Below are positions 1-5,906 of a stretch of 6,211 bases of DNA, piece after piece. The stretch lies in the NCBI GenBank assembly GCA_964638815.1, contig CAZXBB010000110.1, positions 1 to 6,211 of the forward strand, written 5' to 3'. This DNA is from CAZXBB01 sp964638815 (GTDB lineage Bacteria; Planctomycetota; Phycisphaerae; Phycisphaerales; SM1A02). The notes under the pieces were generated by a model that was not told where the DNA came from, made no database searches, and saw nothing but the letters and a program-made list of their open reading frames with translations. The first letter of the stretch is position 1, and the number at the start of each line of letters is the position of its first letter. The position numbers and the translations under genes are program-made.

Positions 1-1112
1 AGGTGATCAACCACCAGGGTCCCGACATGTTCACCGATCAGGATCTCGAGCTGCTCAAGCTCTTCGCGAACCTGGTCGCCGGCGCCGCCCGCAACGCCCA
101 GAAGTTCGAGCGCCTGCACGTCGAGAACCGCGGGCTCCTCGACGCCCTGCCCTACCCCCAGTTCGTCGGCCGCTCGCCCGCCTTCGCCGGCGTGATCGAA
201 CTCTGCCGCAAGGTCGCTCCGACCTCGACGACCGTGCTGCTCGCCGGCGAGACCGGCACCGGCAAGGAGATGGCGGCACGCACGATCCACGCCCTGTCGC
301 GTCGTTCGTCGCGGCAGTTCATCGCCGTGAACTGCGCCGCGCTGCCCGAGAACCTGATCGAGAGCGAGCTGTTCGGGCACGAGGCCGGCGCCTTCACCGG
401 CGCCGCGAGCCAGCGTCTCGGCAAGTTCGAGCTCGCCAACCGCGGCACGCTCCTGCTCGACGAGATCGGCGAGCTCGAGCCGTCGATGCAGGCGAAGCTG
501 CTGCGCGTGCTCGAGTCGTGCGAGTTCACGCGCGTCGGCGGCACCGAGGTCGTCACCTGCGACGTGCGCGTGATCGTGGCGACGAACCGCGACCTCAAGG
601 CGGAGGTCGAGGCCGGACGCTTCCGCGAGGATCTCTACTACCGCATCAGCGTCTTCCCGGTGACGCTGCCGCCGCTGCGCGAGCGGATGGGCGATCTCCC
701 GCTGCTCGTCGAGCATCTGCTGGCGCGTATCGAGCCGTCGCTCACCGACCCGGTGCCGGAAGTGAGCGAGGCGGCGATGACCTGTCTGACGCGGTACGAC
801 TGGCCGGGGAACGTCCGCGAGCTCCGCAACGTGATCGAGCGCGCCGTGCTGCTCGCCGACGACGAGATCCGCCCCGATCATCTGCCGCCGGACGTGACCA
901 GCCCGCGCCGCCTCCCGCCGACGGACGGCCCGCCGGTCCCCGCGGAGACCGGCGAGTCGCCCTCGGTGCTCGCCGAGCAGGAGCACCGCCTGATCCTCGG
1001 CGCGCTCGAGCAGCACAACTGGAACCAGTCCGCGGCGGCGCGCGAGCTCGGCATCAGCCGCGACATCCTCCGTCACCGCGTGAAGCGATACGGGCTGCGG
1101 CGGCCCCGGTAG
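1..1112 (+). CDS. sigma-54-dependent Fis-family transcriptional activator, 5' end outside window
   Basis: This is a bacterial enhancer-binding protein that uses ATP hydrolysis to open promoters bound by sigma-54 RNA polymerase. The frame is open from the window edge. The GTG at base 3 is probably an internal valine, because the first ~35 residues look like the end of a GAF sensor domain (F-T-D-Q-D-L-x-L-L-K-L-F-A-N). Counting from base 3, the AAA+ domain has Walker A GETGTGKE (82-89), the sigma-54 contact loop GAFTGA (129-134), Walker B LLLDEIGEL (150-158), the FREDLYYRISVFP segment (207-219), LPPLRER (222-228) and WPGNVRELRN (267-276). A proline-rich linker (~295-320) leads to a Fis-type helix-turn-helix (~325-365: NQSAAARELGISRDILRHRV). 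All motor motifs are intact, so it should be active. The signal it senses and its targets cannot be read here, since most of the sensor is missing. The next gene is convergent. The family call is very secure. Confidence 0.96.
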   Translation, partial: VINHQGPDMFTDQDLELLKLFANLVAGAARNAQKFERLHVENRGLLDALPYPQFVGRSPAFAGVIELCRKVAPTSTTVLLAGETGTGKEMAARTIHALSRRSSRQFIAVNCAALPENLIESELFGHEAGAFTGAASQRLGKFELANRGTLLLDEIGELEPSMQAKLLRVLESCEFTRVGGTEVVTCDVRVIVATNRDLKAEVEAGRFREDLYYRISVFPVTLPPLRERMGDLPLLVEHLLARIEPSLTDPVPEVSEAAMTCLTRYDWPGNVRELRNVIERAVLLADDEIRPDHLPPDVTSPRRLPPTDGPPVPAETGESPSVLAEQEHRLILGALEQHNWNQSAAARELGISRDILRHRVKRYGLRRPR

Positions 1113-1120
1113 CGGCTACC
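1108..1120. repeat. 13-bp inverted repeat formed by two convergent stop codons
   Basis: GGTAG-CGG-CTACC joins the TAG stop of the sigma-54 activator to the TAG stop of the dehydrogenase gene on the other strand. Each 5-base arm contains one stop codon, and only three bases separate the genes. The stem is short and has no T-run on either side, so a terminator role is not supported. Confidence 0.6.
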
Positions 1121-3020
1121 CCCAGTTCTTCAGGACGATGAGGATGTCGGAGAAGCCGGCCTGGCCGTCCTCGTCGATGTCGCCGGGGCAGCCGTCGCAC
1201 GGTCCCCATTGGCCGAGCAGGAGGAGGATGTCGGCGAAGCCGACCTGCCCGTCGGCGTCGAGGTCGCCTCGCTTCGTCGCGATCTTCAGCACGACGCCCG
1301 TCTCGCCGAACGGCGTGCCGGTGCCGTTCGCGAGGACGTACAGCTCGCCGTCCGCGTCCTCGCCGAAGCCGAGCAGCGACATGCCGAACTCCTTCTGGCC
1401 GACGAGCGGGAACTCGACGACCTGGTTCTTCTCGTCGAGGTAGAACAGACGGCCGTCGTTGCTGAACGTGAGCGCAAAGTCGCCGAAGACGTAACGACCC
1501 TGGAGCGACGGAATCTTCGTGCCGCGGTAGACGAATCCGCCGACGACGGCGATGCCCTCGTCGTGGTCGTACTGGGCGATGGGGTCGATGAGACCTTCCG
1601 TCACGGCGAGGTCGCGGTCGGTCGCGTGGCCGCGCTCGTTGCCGTTGGGAACGAAGGCGAACGTGCCCTCCTTCTGGTTCCAGCCGTAGTTCCCGCCGGG
1701 AATGATCGTGTTGATCTCCTCGATGTGACCCTGCCCGACATCGGGCACCCACAGGTCGCCGGTGAGCCGGTCGAACGACAGGCGGAACGGATTGCGCAGG
1801 CCCATCGCGAAGATCTCGTCGAGACGCGGATCGCCGCCGCCGACGAACGGGTTGTCCTTCGGAATGCCGTACTGCCCGTTGGCGGAATCGTTTCCGAGCG
1901 GGTCGATGCGGATGACGGTGCCGAGGATCGTCTCGCCGTTCTGACCGTTGCCCATGCAACCGTGCCCGACGATCGGCATGCCAAGCGAGATCTGGCCGTC
2001 CTTGTCGTCGGCGCCGCCGCCGTCGCCGATCGTCGCGTAGAGCAGGCCGTCGGGACCGAAGCCGAGCCCGCCCGCGTTGTGGTTGAACTGCGGCTCGTCG
2101 ATGCGCATGAGCGCGCGGCTCGTCGCCGGATCGACCACGGAGGCGGGGTCAGCCGGGTTCGGCACCTGCCACTCGCGGATGACGCTGCGGTGATTCGGCG
2201 CGACGCCATCGGGCATCGTCGAGAAGTCGGCGGGCTTGAACACGTGCTCGGACGTGTAGGTATAGAGCAGCCCGTTCGCCTGGTAATCCGGGTGGAACGC
2301 GACGCCGAGCAGGCCGCGCTCGTCGAAGCTGTCGGGGCCGAAGACGCCGAGATCGACAAGCAGCGGCGCGACGTCGAGGAACACCGTCTTCGCGCCGGTC
2401 GCGAGGTCGATCGCCCACAGCGTGCCCGGCTGGTCCGTGACGAAGAGACGCGACGCGTCGCCGGGCGCAACCGTTCCCCAGTTCGGCGCCGTCAGGAGAT
2501 CGGCGGTCACGCGCGGCTGGATGTGCACGCCGCCCATGGGGATCGAAGCGGGAATCGGATCCTCGAGCGGACCGGGCACGACCTGCCCGCGGATCTCGCC
2601 GGATGGATGCTCGACCGTGTGCACGTTGACGTACCAGAGACCGGCGAGCAGGTCGGCGGCCTGGCCGGCGTCGAGCGTCTCGGAACCGACGACGGGACTG
2701 CCCATGGGAAGCGGGACCTCGATCGGCCCGTTCACGCAGAGCGTCGCCGGACCGTGGAAATGGGCCGCCGTCTGCTCGCTGCCCAGGTCTTCGAACGTGA
2801 AGTTCCACTCGAAGAGGTTCGTGTCCGTGTCGAACGTCGCGGTGCCCATGCCCGAGGCCGGCGTATCGACGGGCATCGGCTCCTGGTCGCCGTCGAGCGT
2901 GATGATGAGCCCGATGACCTCGGCGCGGGCCGTCATCGTGGACGCGAAGAGGCCCAACGCACATCCGAAGGCGGCGCAACGACACGCCGTCGGGACGATG
3001 GCGGAATGCAGGTGGAACAT
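1116..3020 (-). CDS. secreted CHRD / PQQ-dependent sugar dehydrogenase-like protein with dockerin-like tail
   Basis: This predicted exported oxidoreductase has 634 residues. The start at 3020 is chosen because AAAGGAG lies 5 bases upstream and a signal peptide follows at once (hydrophobic ~13-29, likely cut after TARA at 33). The frame is open further upstream, but that stretch is low-complexity Arg/Gly/Pro. Residues ~36-148 are a CHRD domain (HFHGPA 87-92, then WYVNVHT and GEIRGQV). Residues ~185-580 match the glucose/sorbosone dehydrogenase six-bladed propeller: RGLLGVAFHPDY (235-246), NHNAGGLGFGPDG (313-325), IGDGG (331-335), GLRNPFRLSFD (407-417), NYGWN (444-448), GGFVYRG (494-500). By comparison with soluble glucose dehydrogenase, H314 would be the catalytic base and R409/N410 active-site or PQQ contacts. 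The tail has two calcium-loop repeats, DLDADGQVGFAD (586-597) and DIDEDGQAGFSD (614-625), each ending in WG. Substrate and true PQQ use are unproven; it could be a non-enzymatic HHIP-like propeller. Confidence 0.93.
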   Translation of the reverse strand: MFHLHSAIVPTACRCAAFGCALGLFASTMTARAEVIGLIITLDGDQEPMPVDTPASGMGTATFDTDTNLFEWNFTFEDLGSEQTAAHFHGPATLCVNGPIEVPLPMGSPVVGSETLDAGQAADLLAGLWYVNVHTVEHPSGEIRGQVVPGPLEDPIPASIPMGGVHIQPRVTADLLTAPNWGTVAPGDASRLFVTDQPGTLWAIDLATGAKTVFLDVAPLLVDLGVFGPDSFDERGLLGVAFHPDYQANGLLYTYTSEHVFKPADFSTMPDGVAPNHRSVIREWQVPNPADPASVVDPATSRALMRIDEPQFNHNAGGLGFGPDGLLYATIGDGGGADDKDGQISLGMPIVGHGCMGNGQNGETILGTVIRIDPLGNDSANGQYGIPKDNPFVGGGDPRLDEIFAMGLRNPFRLSFDRLTGDLWVPDVGQGHIEEINTIIPGGNYGWNQKEGTFAFVPNGNERGHATDRDLAVTEGLIDPIAQYDHDEGIAVVGGFVYRGTKIPSLQGRYVFGDFALTFSNDGRLFYLDEKNQVVEFPLVGQKEFGMSLLGFGEDADGELYVLANGTGTPFGETGVVLKIATKRGDLDADGQVGFADILLLLGQWGPCDGCPGDIDEDGQAGFSDILIVLKNWG

Positions 3021-3025
3021 CGATT

Positions 3026-3032
3026 CTCCTTT
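3026..3032 (-). promoter_or_regulatory. ribosome binding site of the dehydrogenase gene
   Basis: AAAGGAG on the minus strand, five bases before the ATG at 3020. It is the strongest Shine-Dalgarno match in the window. It fixes the start of this gene against the longer open frame reaching back to 3272. Confidence 0.85.
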
Positions 3033-3049
3033 CGGGTCGGGGATCCGTC

Positions 3050-3066
3050 GCCGGGGCGGCCCCGGC
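3050..3066 (-). promoter_or_regulatory. perfect 7-bp leader hairpin upstream of the dehydrogenase gene
   Basis: GCCGGGG and CCCCGGC flank a 3-base loop, giving a perfect all-G/C stem. It ends 30 bases before the dehydrogenase start and about 18 bases before its Shine-Dalgarno site, so it would lie in the mRNA leader if transcription starts upstream of 3066. On the plus strand it is followed by TTTC, which resembles a weak intrinsic terminator for antisense transcription. Either role is inference. Confidence 0.5.
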
Positions 3067-3080
3067 TTTCGTCGCTCCAA

Positions 3081-3160
3081 CCCCCCCACCTTCGCGCCCC
3101 CCCGGCCTCGCGGCCCGCCGGCCGCGCCCCCCCTCGCGCCCCCCTCGCGCCCCCCTCGCG
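3081..3160. repeat. cytosine-run region with a triple 11-bp tandem repeat
   Basis: The plus strand carries C-runs at 3081-3087, 3097-3103, 3127-3133, 3139-3144 and 3150-3155, of 6 or 7 bases each. The last three belong to three exact tandem copies of CCCCCCTCGCG (3128-3138, 3139-3149, 3150-3160). On the minus strand, the coding strand of the dehydrogenase gene, these read as G-runs separated by CGCGA. That strand could form a G-quadruplex in the DNA or in a long leader RNA. The 11-bp period also puts each copy on roughly the same face of the helix, as in some tandem regulator sites. No gene is supported here. Confidence 0.7.
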
Positions 3161-3179
3161 AATGTTGCGACGTGCCGGG

Positions 3180-3201
3180 TCCATTGCGGCGATCCATTGC
3201 G
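3180..3201. repeat. 9-bp direct repeat in the divergent control region
   Basis: TCCATTGCG occurs at 3180-3188 and again at 3193-3201, a 13-base step. It lies between the C-run block and the sigma factor gene. It could be a regulator half-site pair, but two copies are weak evidence. Confidence 0.4.
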
Positions 3202-3211
3202 ACCCTCCGGA

Positions 3212-3245
3212 CGGCGCGCGCCGCGAAAATCGGAGTCCCGGGACT
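3212..3245. promoter_or_regulatory. two perfect 12-bp palindromes upstream of the sigma factor gene
   Basis: CGGCGCGCGCCG (3212-3223) and AGTCCCGGGACT (3234-3245) are both perfect palindromes. Their centres are 22 bases apart, about two helix turns. They lie 39-72 bases before the chosen sigma factor start, where an operator or promoter would be expected. The first is pure G/C and so more likely by chance; the second is more informative. The protein that might bind is unknown. Confidence 0.4.
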
Positions 3246-3283
3246 GGCAATAGGCCGGGGTCGCGGCGACATTGGTGAATCAG

Positions 3284-3934
3284 ATGCCGCAGATCCCGAG
3301 CCAGACGGTCGGACCGCCGAACCGCGGAGCGCCGACCCGGCGACTTGGCGCGGAGGCGTTCGCGGATGCGTTCACGGAGCATTCCCGCGCGCTGTGGTGC
3401 ATTGCGGCGGGTGTGCTTCGCAACCGTGATCAGGTCGAGGACGTGCTCCAGGAAGGGGCCGTGATTGCCTTGGAGAAGCTCGATCAGTTCGAACCCGACA
3501 CATCCTTCCTGGCCTGGATGGGACGCATCGTGCGGTACGTCGCGCTGAACCACGGCCGGAAGAAGCAGCGTGCACGGACCACGGCGACGCTCGACGCCGT
3601 CGATGCCTTCGCGCCGGCGACCCCTGACCGCGCACCGGCCCCGGCCGACCCCCGCGGCCGGCTCGTGACCGGCCAGTCCGCGTTCGACGACGACGTGGTT
3701 GACGCGTTGTCCGACCTGGAGGAGACGCCCCGCGCGTGCGTGCTGTTGCGCACGCTGCTCGACATGCCCTACCGCGAGATCGCCCTCGCACTCGACATCC
3801 CCGAGGGCACCGCGATGAGCCACGTCCACCGCGGACGCCGGAAGCTGCGCGATCATCTCACCGCCGCGGAGCGCCGGTCGGCGGCATCCGGTCGCACGCC
3901 GGCACCCGTCCCCCGCCAGGAAACGAAGCCGTGA
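3284..3934 (+). CDS. RNA polymerase sigma-70 family factor, ECF type
   Basis: This 216-residue alternative sigma factor would direct RNA polymerase to a small regulon. Region 2 spans ~26-97, with the helix RNRDQVEDVLQEGAVIALEKLDQF and the region 2.3/2.4 core SFLAWMGRIVRYVALNHGRKK (74-94). An acidic/Pro-Ala linker (~105-135) follows. Region 4 is ~137-193 with the DNA-binding helix-turn-helix MPYREIALALDIPEGTAMSHVHRGRRKLRD. Only these two regions are present and the length is typical of ECF factors. The start is uncertain: TTG at 3272, GTG at 3275 and ATG at 3284 share the frame. ATG is preferred because GGTGA lies 5 bases upstream. The C-terminal ~20 residues are a basic/Pro tail outside the family core. 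The next gene overlaps by four bases and is probably its anti-sigma factor. The upstream region is shared with the divergent dehydrogenase gene, which is a candidate target. Confidence 0.93.
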   Translation: MPQIPSQTVGPPNRGAPTRRLGAEAFADAFTEHSRALWCIAAGVLRNRDQVEDVLQEGAVIALEKLDQFEPDTSFLAWMGRIVRYVALNHGRKKQRARTTATLDAVDAFAPATPDRAPAPADPRGRLVTGQSAFDDDVVDALSDLEETPRACVLLRTLLDMPYREIALALDIPEGTAMSHVHRGRRKLRDHLTAAERRSAASGRTPAPVPRQETKP

Positions 3935-4701
3935 TCATGGACCAGGATCGGCATCATCCCCAGCTCCTCGACCGCTACCTCGACGGCCTCCTCGACGCCG
4001 GGGATCGCCTCGCCTTCGAGCGCACGCTCGCGGATCGCCCGGACCTCGCGCGGCAGGTCGAGACGCAGCATGCTGTGGACGCCGCGCTCGTTCGGACGCT
4101 GCGCGTCCCCCCGGCGTCCGGGCTGCGTCCAATCGCCGAGCGCGCGATCGCGGCGACGGCGGACCGCGCTGCGCGGGACGCACAGGGACGGCACCGTCTC
4201 CCGTTCACGGGCGCGCCGCTCCGTGTTGCCGCGGCGATCGTCCTGCTCGTCGCGGGCTCGCTCATGACATGGAACGCCACGCGCCCGGCGCGCCGCGGCT
4301 CCGGCTACGGACCGCTGCCGCGGATGACGCTCGTCGAGGTGTACGCGGCCGAGCTGGACGCCGGCTTCCGTCCGCGCGTCGTCTGCCGCGACGCCGCGGA
4401 GTTCTCGCTGTGGTTCGAGGATCGCTTCGACCAGGGCCTCGCGCTCGATCCCCCGGAGGACCGGACCGCGCTCGGCCTCGGGTACTCGAACTCCATCACG
4501 CCGAAGTCCATCCACGTGCTGGCGGCGGCCGACAACGCGCGGATCCTCCTCTTCGTCGATCGCGCCGACCGCGACCGGCGCGGCGCGCCGGCCGGCACCG
4601 ACGAGCTGCACGTCTTCCGCCGCGAGGTGGGCGCTCTCGTCGTCTACGAGCTCACGCCGCTGGACGAGGCCCGGTTCCTGCCGCACTTCCGCGTTCCGTG
4701 A
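3931..4701 (+). CDS. single-pass membrane protein, probable anti-sigma factor
   Basis: This 256-residue protein is probably an inner-membrane regulator that holds the preceding sigma factor until signalled. The GTG start at 3931 forms a GTGA overlap with the sigma stop, and AGGA lies 9 bases upstream. ATG at 3937 would shorten it by two residues. The N-terminal ~55 residues (LLDRYLDGLLDAGDRLAFERTLADRPDLARQ) resemble the helical start of anti-sigma proteins of the 'YLDGEL…E…L…P' kind. No H-x3-C-x2-C zinc motif is present. One membrane segment lies at ~97-114 (LRVAAAIVLLVAGSLMTW), followed by basic residues. The ~140-residue outer part (VVCRDAAEFSLWF, ILLFVDR, VVYELTP) matches nothing I recognise and may be the sensor. 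The role rests on position, coupling and topology; the sequence match alone is weak. Confidence 0.8.
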   Translation: MIMDQDRHHPQLLDRYLDGLLDAGDRLAFERTLADRPDLARQVETQHAVDAALVRTLRVPPASGLRPIAERAIAATADRAARDAQGRHRLPFTGAPLRVAAAIVLLVAGSLMTWNATRPARRGSGYGPLPRMTLVEVYAAELDAGFRPRVVCRDAAEFSLWFEDRFDQGLALDPPEDRTALGLGYSNSITPKSIHVLAAADNARILLFVDRADRDRRGAPAGTDELHVFRREVGALVVYELTPLDEARFLPHFRVP

Positions 4702-4878
4702 CGCGAGTATCGCAGTCCCGTTGCCGCGTCGATCGTCGGGCTGATGGGACAACGCCCGCCCAACGGACCGGTACGAAGGGGCGATAGACCGCCGACAGTA
4801 CCTCGCAGAACTCCGCCGCGACGACGCTCTGCCAGGCCGCGCGACAAACGGACGTTCTCCTGCGGAGTCAGTCGCGAG
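4702..4878. other. convergent intergenic gap without a recognisable gene
   Basis: This lies between the stops of the membrane protein (plus) and the exported protein (minus). A weak CGGGC/GCCCG hairpin with a 12-base loop is at 4737-4758, with no T-run. No convincing intrinsic terminator is visible for either gene. Confidence 0.5.
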
Positions 4879-4886
4879 TCAGTCGC
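4865..4886. repeat. 11-bp perfect tandem duplication at a gene end
   Basis: GAGTCAGTCGC occurs twice back to back, at 4865-4875 and 4876-4886. The second copy contains the stop codon of the minus-strand exported protein gene (4879-4881) and its final Asp codon. It looks like a recent slippage duplication. Confidence 0.7.
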
Positions 4887-5676
4887 ACGGCCCCCACGCC
4901 GCGAGCACTGCCAGCACGTCGCCGAAGCCGACGACGCCGTCGCCGTCGACGTCCTCCGCACCGCCGATGTTCTCCCAGGCACCGAGGATCGCCAGAACGT
5001 CGCCGAAGCCGACTTCGCCGTTGCCGTCCGCGTCCTCAGGACAGGGGGGCGCGCAGGAGGGCACGGGCAGTTGGGCGGCCTCCACCTTGCCGTCGACGAG
5101 GAGGAGGTTCACCACGCCGGATATCCCGACCCCCGACGCCACGGTGAACTGCGCGATGAGCACGCGCCCGTCGACATGCAGCCGCTGCTCGTCGATCGGG
5201 GTCACGAACCACGCCCCGCTCTCGGTGGACCAGTCGGTGGCGAGGTCGTTCGTCTCCGTCGCGAAACCGTCGCTTGTCGCCGTCGCGTCACCGGTCGCGT
5301 CCGTGGCGTTGATCGTGACGTAGGTGTCCCACTGGTTCTCCCAGACGCCCACCCCACGCAGGTCCTCCGGCGCGGTCAGCCGATCGAGACCTTTCGGTGC
5401 GTTGTGGAACGCGCCGTCGCCTGACGACGCCGTCAAGGGAACGCCGGCGATGCCGAAGACGGCGAACACGCCGTCCATGCAGCATTCGTCGAACTCGGCG
5501 TACACGCGGTACGTGGCGAGCCCCTCGTAACCGTTCTCGACCCAGCCATCGCCCACGTAGGGCTCGCAGGCGAGTCCAAGAAACTCGGCCTGCGCGCTGC
5601 TCTCGAGCAGCATCGTGCCGGTGACGAAGCCTGCCAGGGAACCTGCCAGGGCCAGATGGTGCCTGTTCCTTGCCAT
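4879..5676 (-). CDS. exported protein of unknown function with dockerin-like C-terminus
   Basis: This 265-residue protein has a signal peptide: basic MARNRHH, hydrophobic ~8-25, likely cut after SSAQA at 30. The body (~31-205) resembles a recurrent family of exported planctomycete proteins with a shared pattern: a 'YRVYAEF' strand, 'VFAVFGIAGVPLTASSGDGAFHN' region, 'WDTYVTINATDATGDAT', then 'GAWFVTPIDEQ…GRVLIAQFTVASGVGISGVVNL'. I know of no function for it. The tail holds two calcium-loop repeats, DADGNGEVGFGD (215-226) and DVDGDGVVGFGD (242-253), 27 residues apart, the second ending AAWGPCD. This is the same layout as in the dehydrogenase, so both proteins may share an attachment or sorting route. 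Cysteines at 66/67 and 208/212 could pair after export. No clear Shine-Dalgarno site precedes the ATG; a CATAAT box 8 bases upstream suggests a leaderless transcript. Confidence 0.88.
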   Translation of the reverse strand: MARNRHHLALAGSLAGFVTGTMLLESSAQAEFLGLACEPYVGDGWVENGYEGLATYRVYAEFDECCMDGVFAVFGIAGVPLTASSGDGAFHNAPKGLDRLTAPEDLRGVGVWENQWDTYVTINATDATGDATATSDGFATETNDLATDWSTESGAWFVTPIDEQRLHVDGRVLIAQFTVASGVGISGVVNLLLVDGKVEAAQLPVPSCAPPCPEDADGNGEVGFGDVLAILGAWENIGGAEDVDGDGVVGFGDVLAVLAAWGPCD

Positions 5677-5684
5677 GTCGTAAC

Positions 5685-5690
5685 ATTATG
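5685..5690 (-). promoter_or_regulatory. possible -10 box of the exported protein gene
   Basis: CATAAT on the minus strand ends 8 bases before the ATG at 5676, in otherwise very GC-rich DNA. Transcription from it would start at or next to the start codon, which fits the missing Shine-Dalgarno site. The best upstream box is TTGCCC at 5711-5716, but its 20-base spacer is too long for a standard -35, so this stays tentative. Confidence 0.3.
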
Positions 5691-5743
5691 CCCGCGCGCC
5701 GCGATCCGGGGGGCAAGAAAACACCAGCAACGTTGAGCGTTAT

Positions 5744-5757
5744 CGGGCACACGCCCG
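5744..5757. other. small inverted repeat upstream of the exported protein gene
   Basis: CGGGC and GCCCG flank ACAC, a perfect 5-bp stem with a 4-base loop, about 70 bases upstream of the exported protein start. It has no T-run. It could be an operator or chance; apart from this and the possible -10 box, 5677-5802 shows only a G-run at 5780-5787. Confidence 0.3.
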
Positions 5758-5802
5758 GAGAACCAGCCGTCAGCCTCGTGGGGGGGGTGGCGAAAGGGAT
5801 CA

Positions 5803-5858
5803 CCGTCGTTCCATGGGTGACCCACCCGGCCCTGTCAGAGCACAGGACCGGGGCACAC
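5803..5858. repeat. right half of a palindromic repeat element, left half decayed
   Basis: This matches 6053-6108 at 52 of 56 positions, including an unbroken 37-base identity (5822-5858 with 6072-6108). It holds the right half of the central stem (CCGTCGTTC), the inner inverted repeat CCACCCGGCCCT and the terminal repeat AGGACCGGGGCACAC. The bases to the left (about 5785-5802) resemble the matching left half only loosely, so this copy looks eroded or truncated. Confidence 0.85.
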
Positions 5859-5906
5859 CGGAACCGCGATGAGGTGGCCGTTCACTTACGCCGCAACGTG
5901 TCTGGC

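Noticed and set aside
3240..3262. ECF-type promoter for the sigma gene (GGGACT with GTC)
   Set aside because: The boxes match only loosely, the spacing is 14 bases and the start would fall almost on the start codon. Mentioned only as a side note, not annotated.
3245..3262. Sigma-54 promoter beginning TGGCA
   Set aside because: The required TTGC-type -12 element is missing at the correct distance.
3021..3272. N-terminal extension of the dehydrogenase to a start at 3272
   Set aside because: It would add 84 Arg/Gly/Pro-rich residues before a proper signal peptide and run through the C-run repeats. The Shine-Dalgarno site at 3026-3032 marks the start at 3020.
1209..3278. Long plus-strand open frame (689 codons) opposite the dehydrogenase gene
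   Set aside because: Its product is a low-complexity Arg/Glu/Val/Ala/Asp string without domains. The opposite strand encodes a clear signal peptide, CHRD, propeller and dockerin-like repeats, so this is a high-GC antisense shadow.
2933..3856. Minus-strand open frame opposite the sigma factor
   Set aside because: No recognisable domain. The plus strand has intact sigma regions 2 and 4 and is coupled to the next gene.
3853..4752. Minus-strand open frame opposite the probable anti-sigma gene
   Set aside because: Composition is a typical Arg/Glu/Val shadow. The plus-strand frame has a membrane segment and a 4-base overlap with the sigma gene.
4737..4758. Intrinsic terminator between the two convergent genes
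   Set aside because: The stem is only 5 bp with a 12-base loop and no T-run follows.
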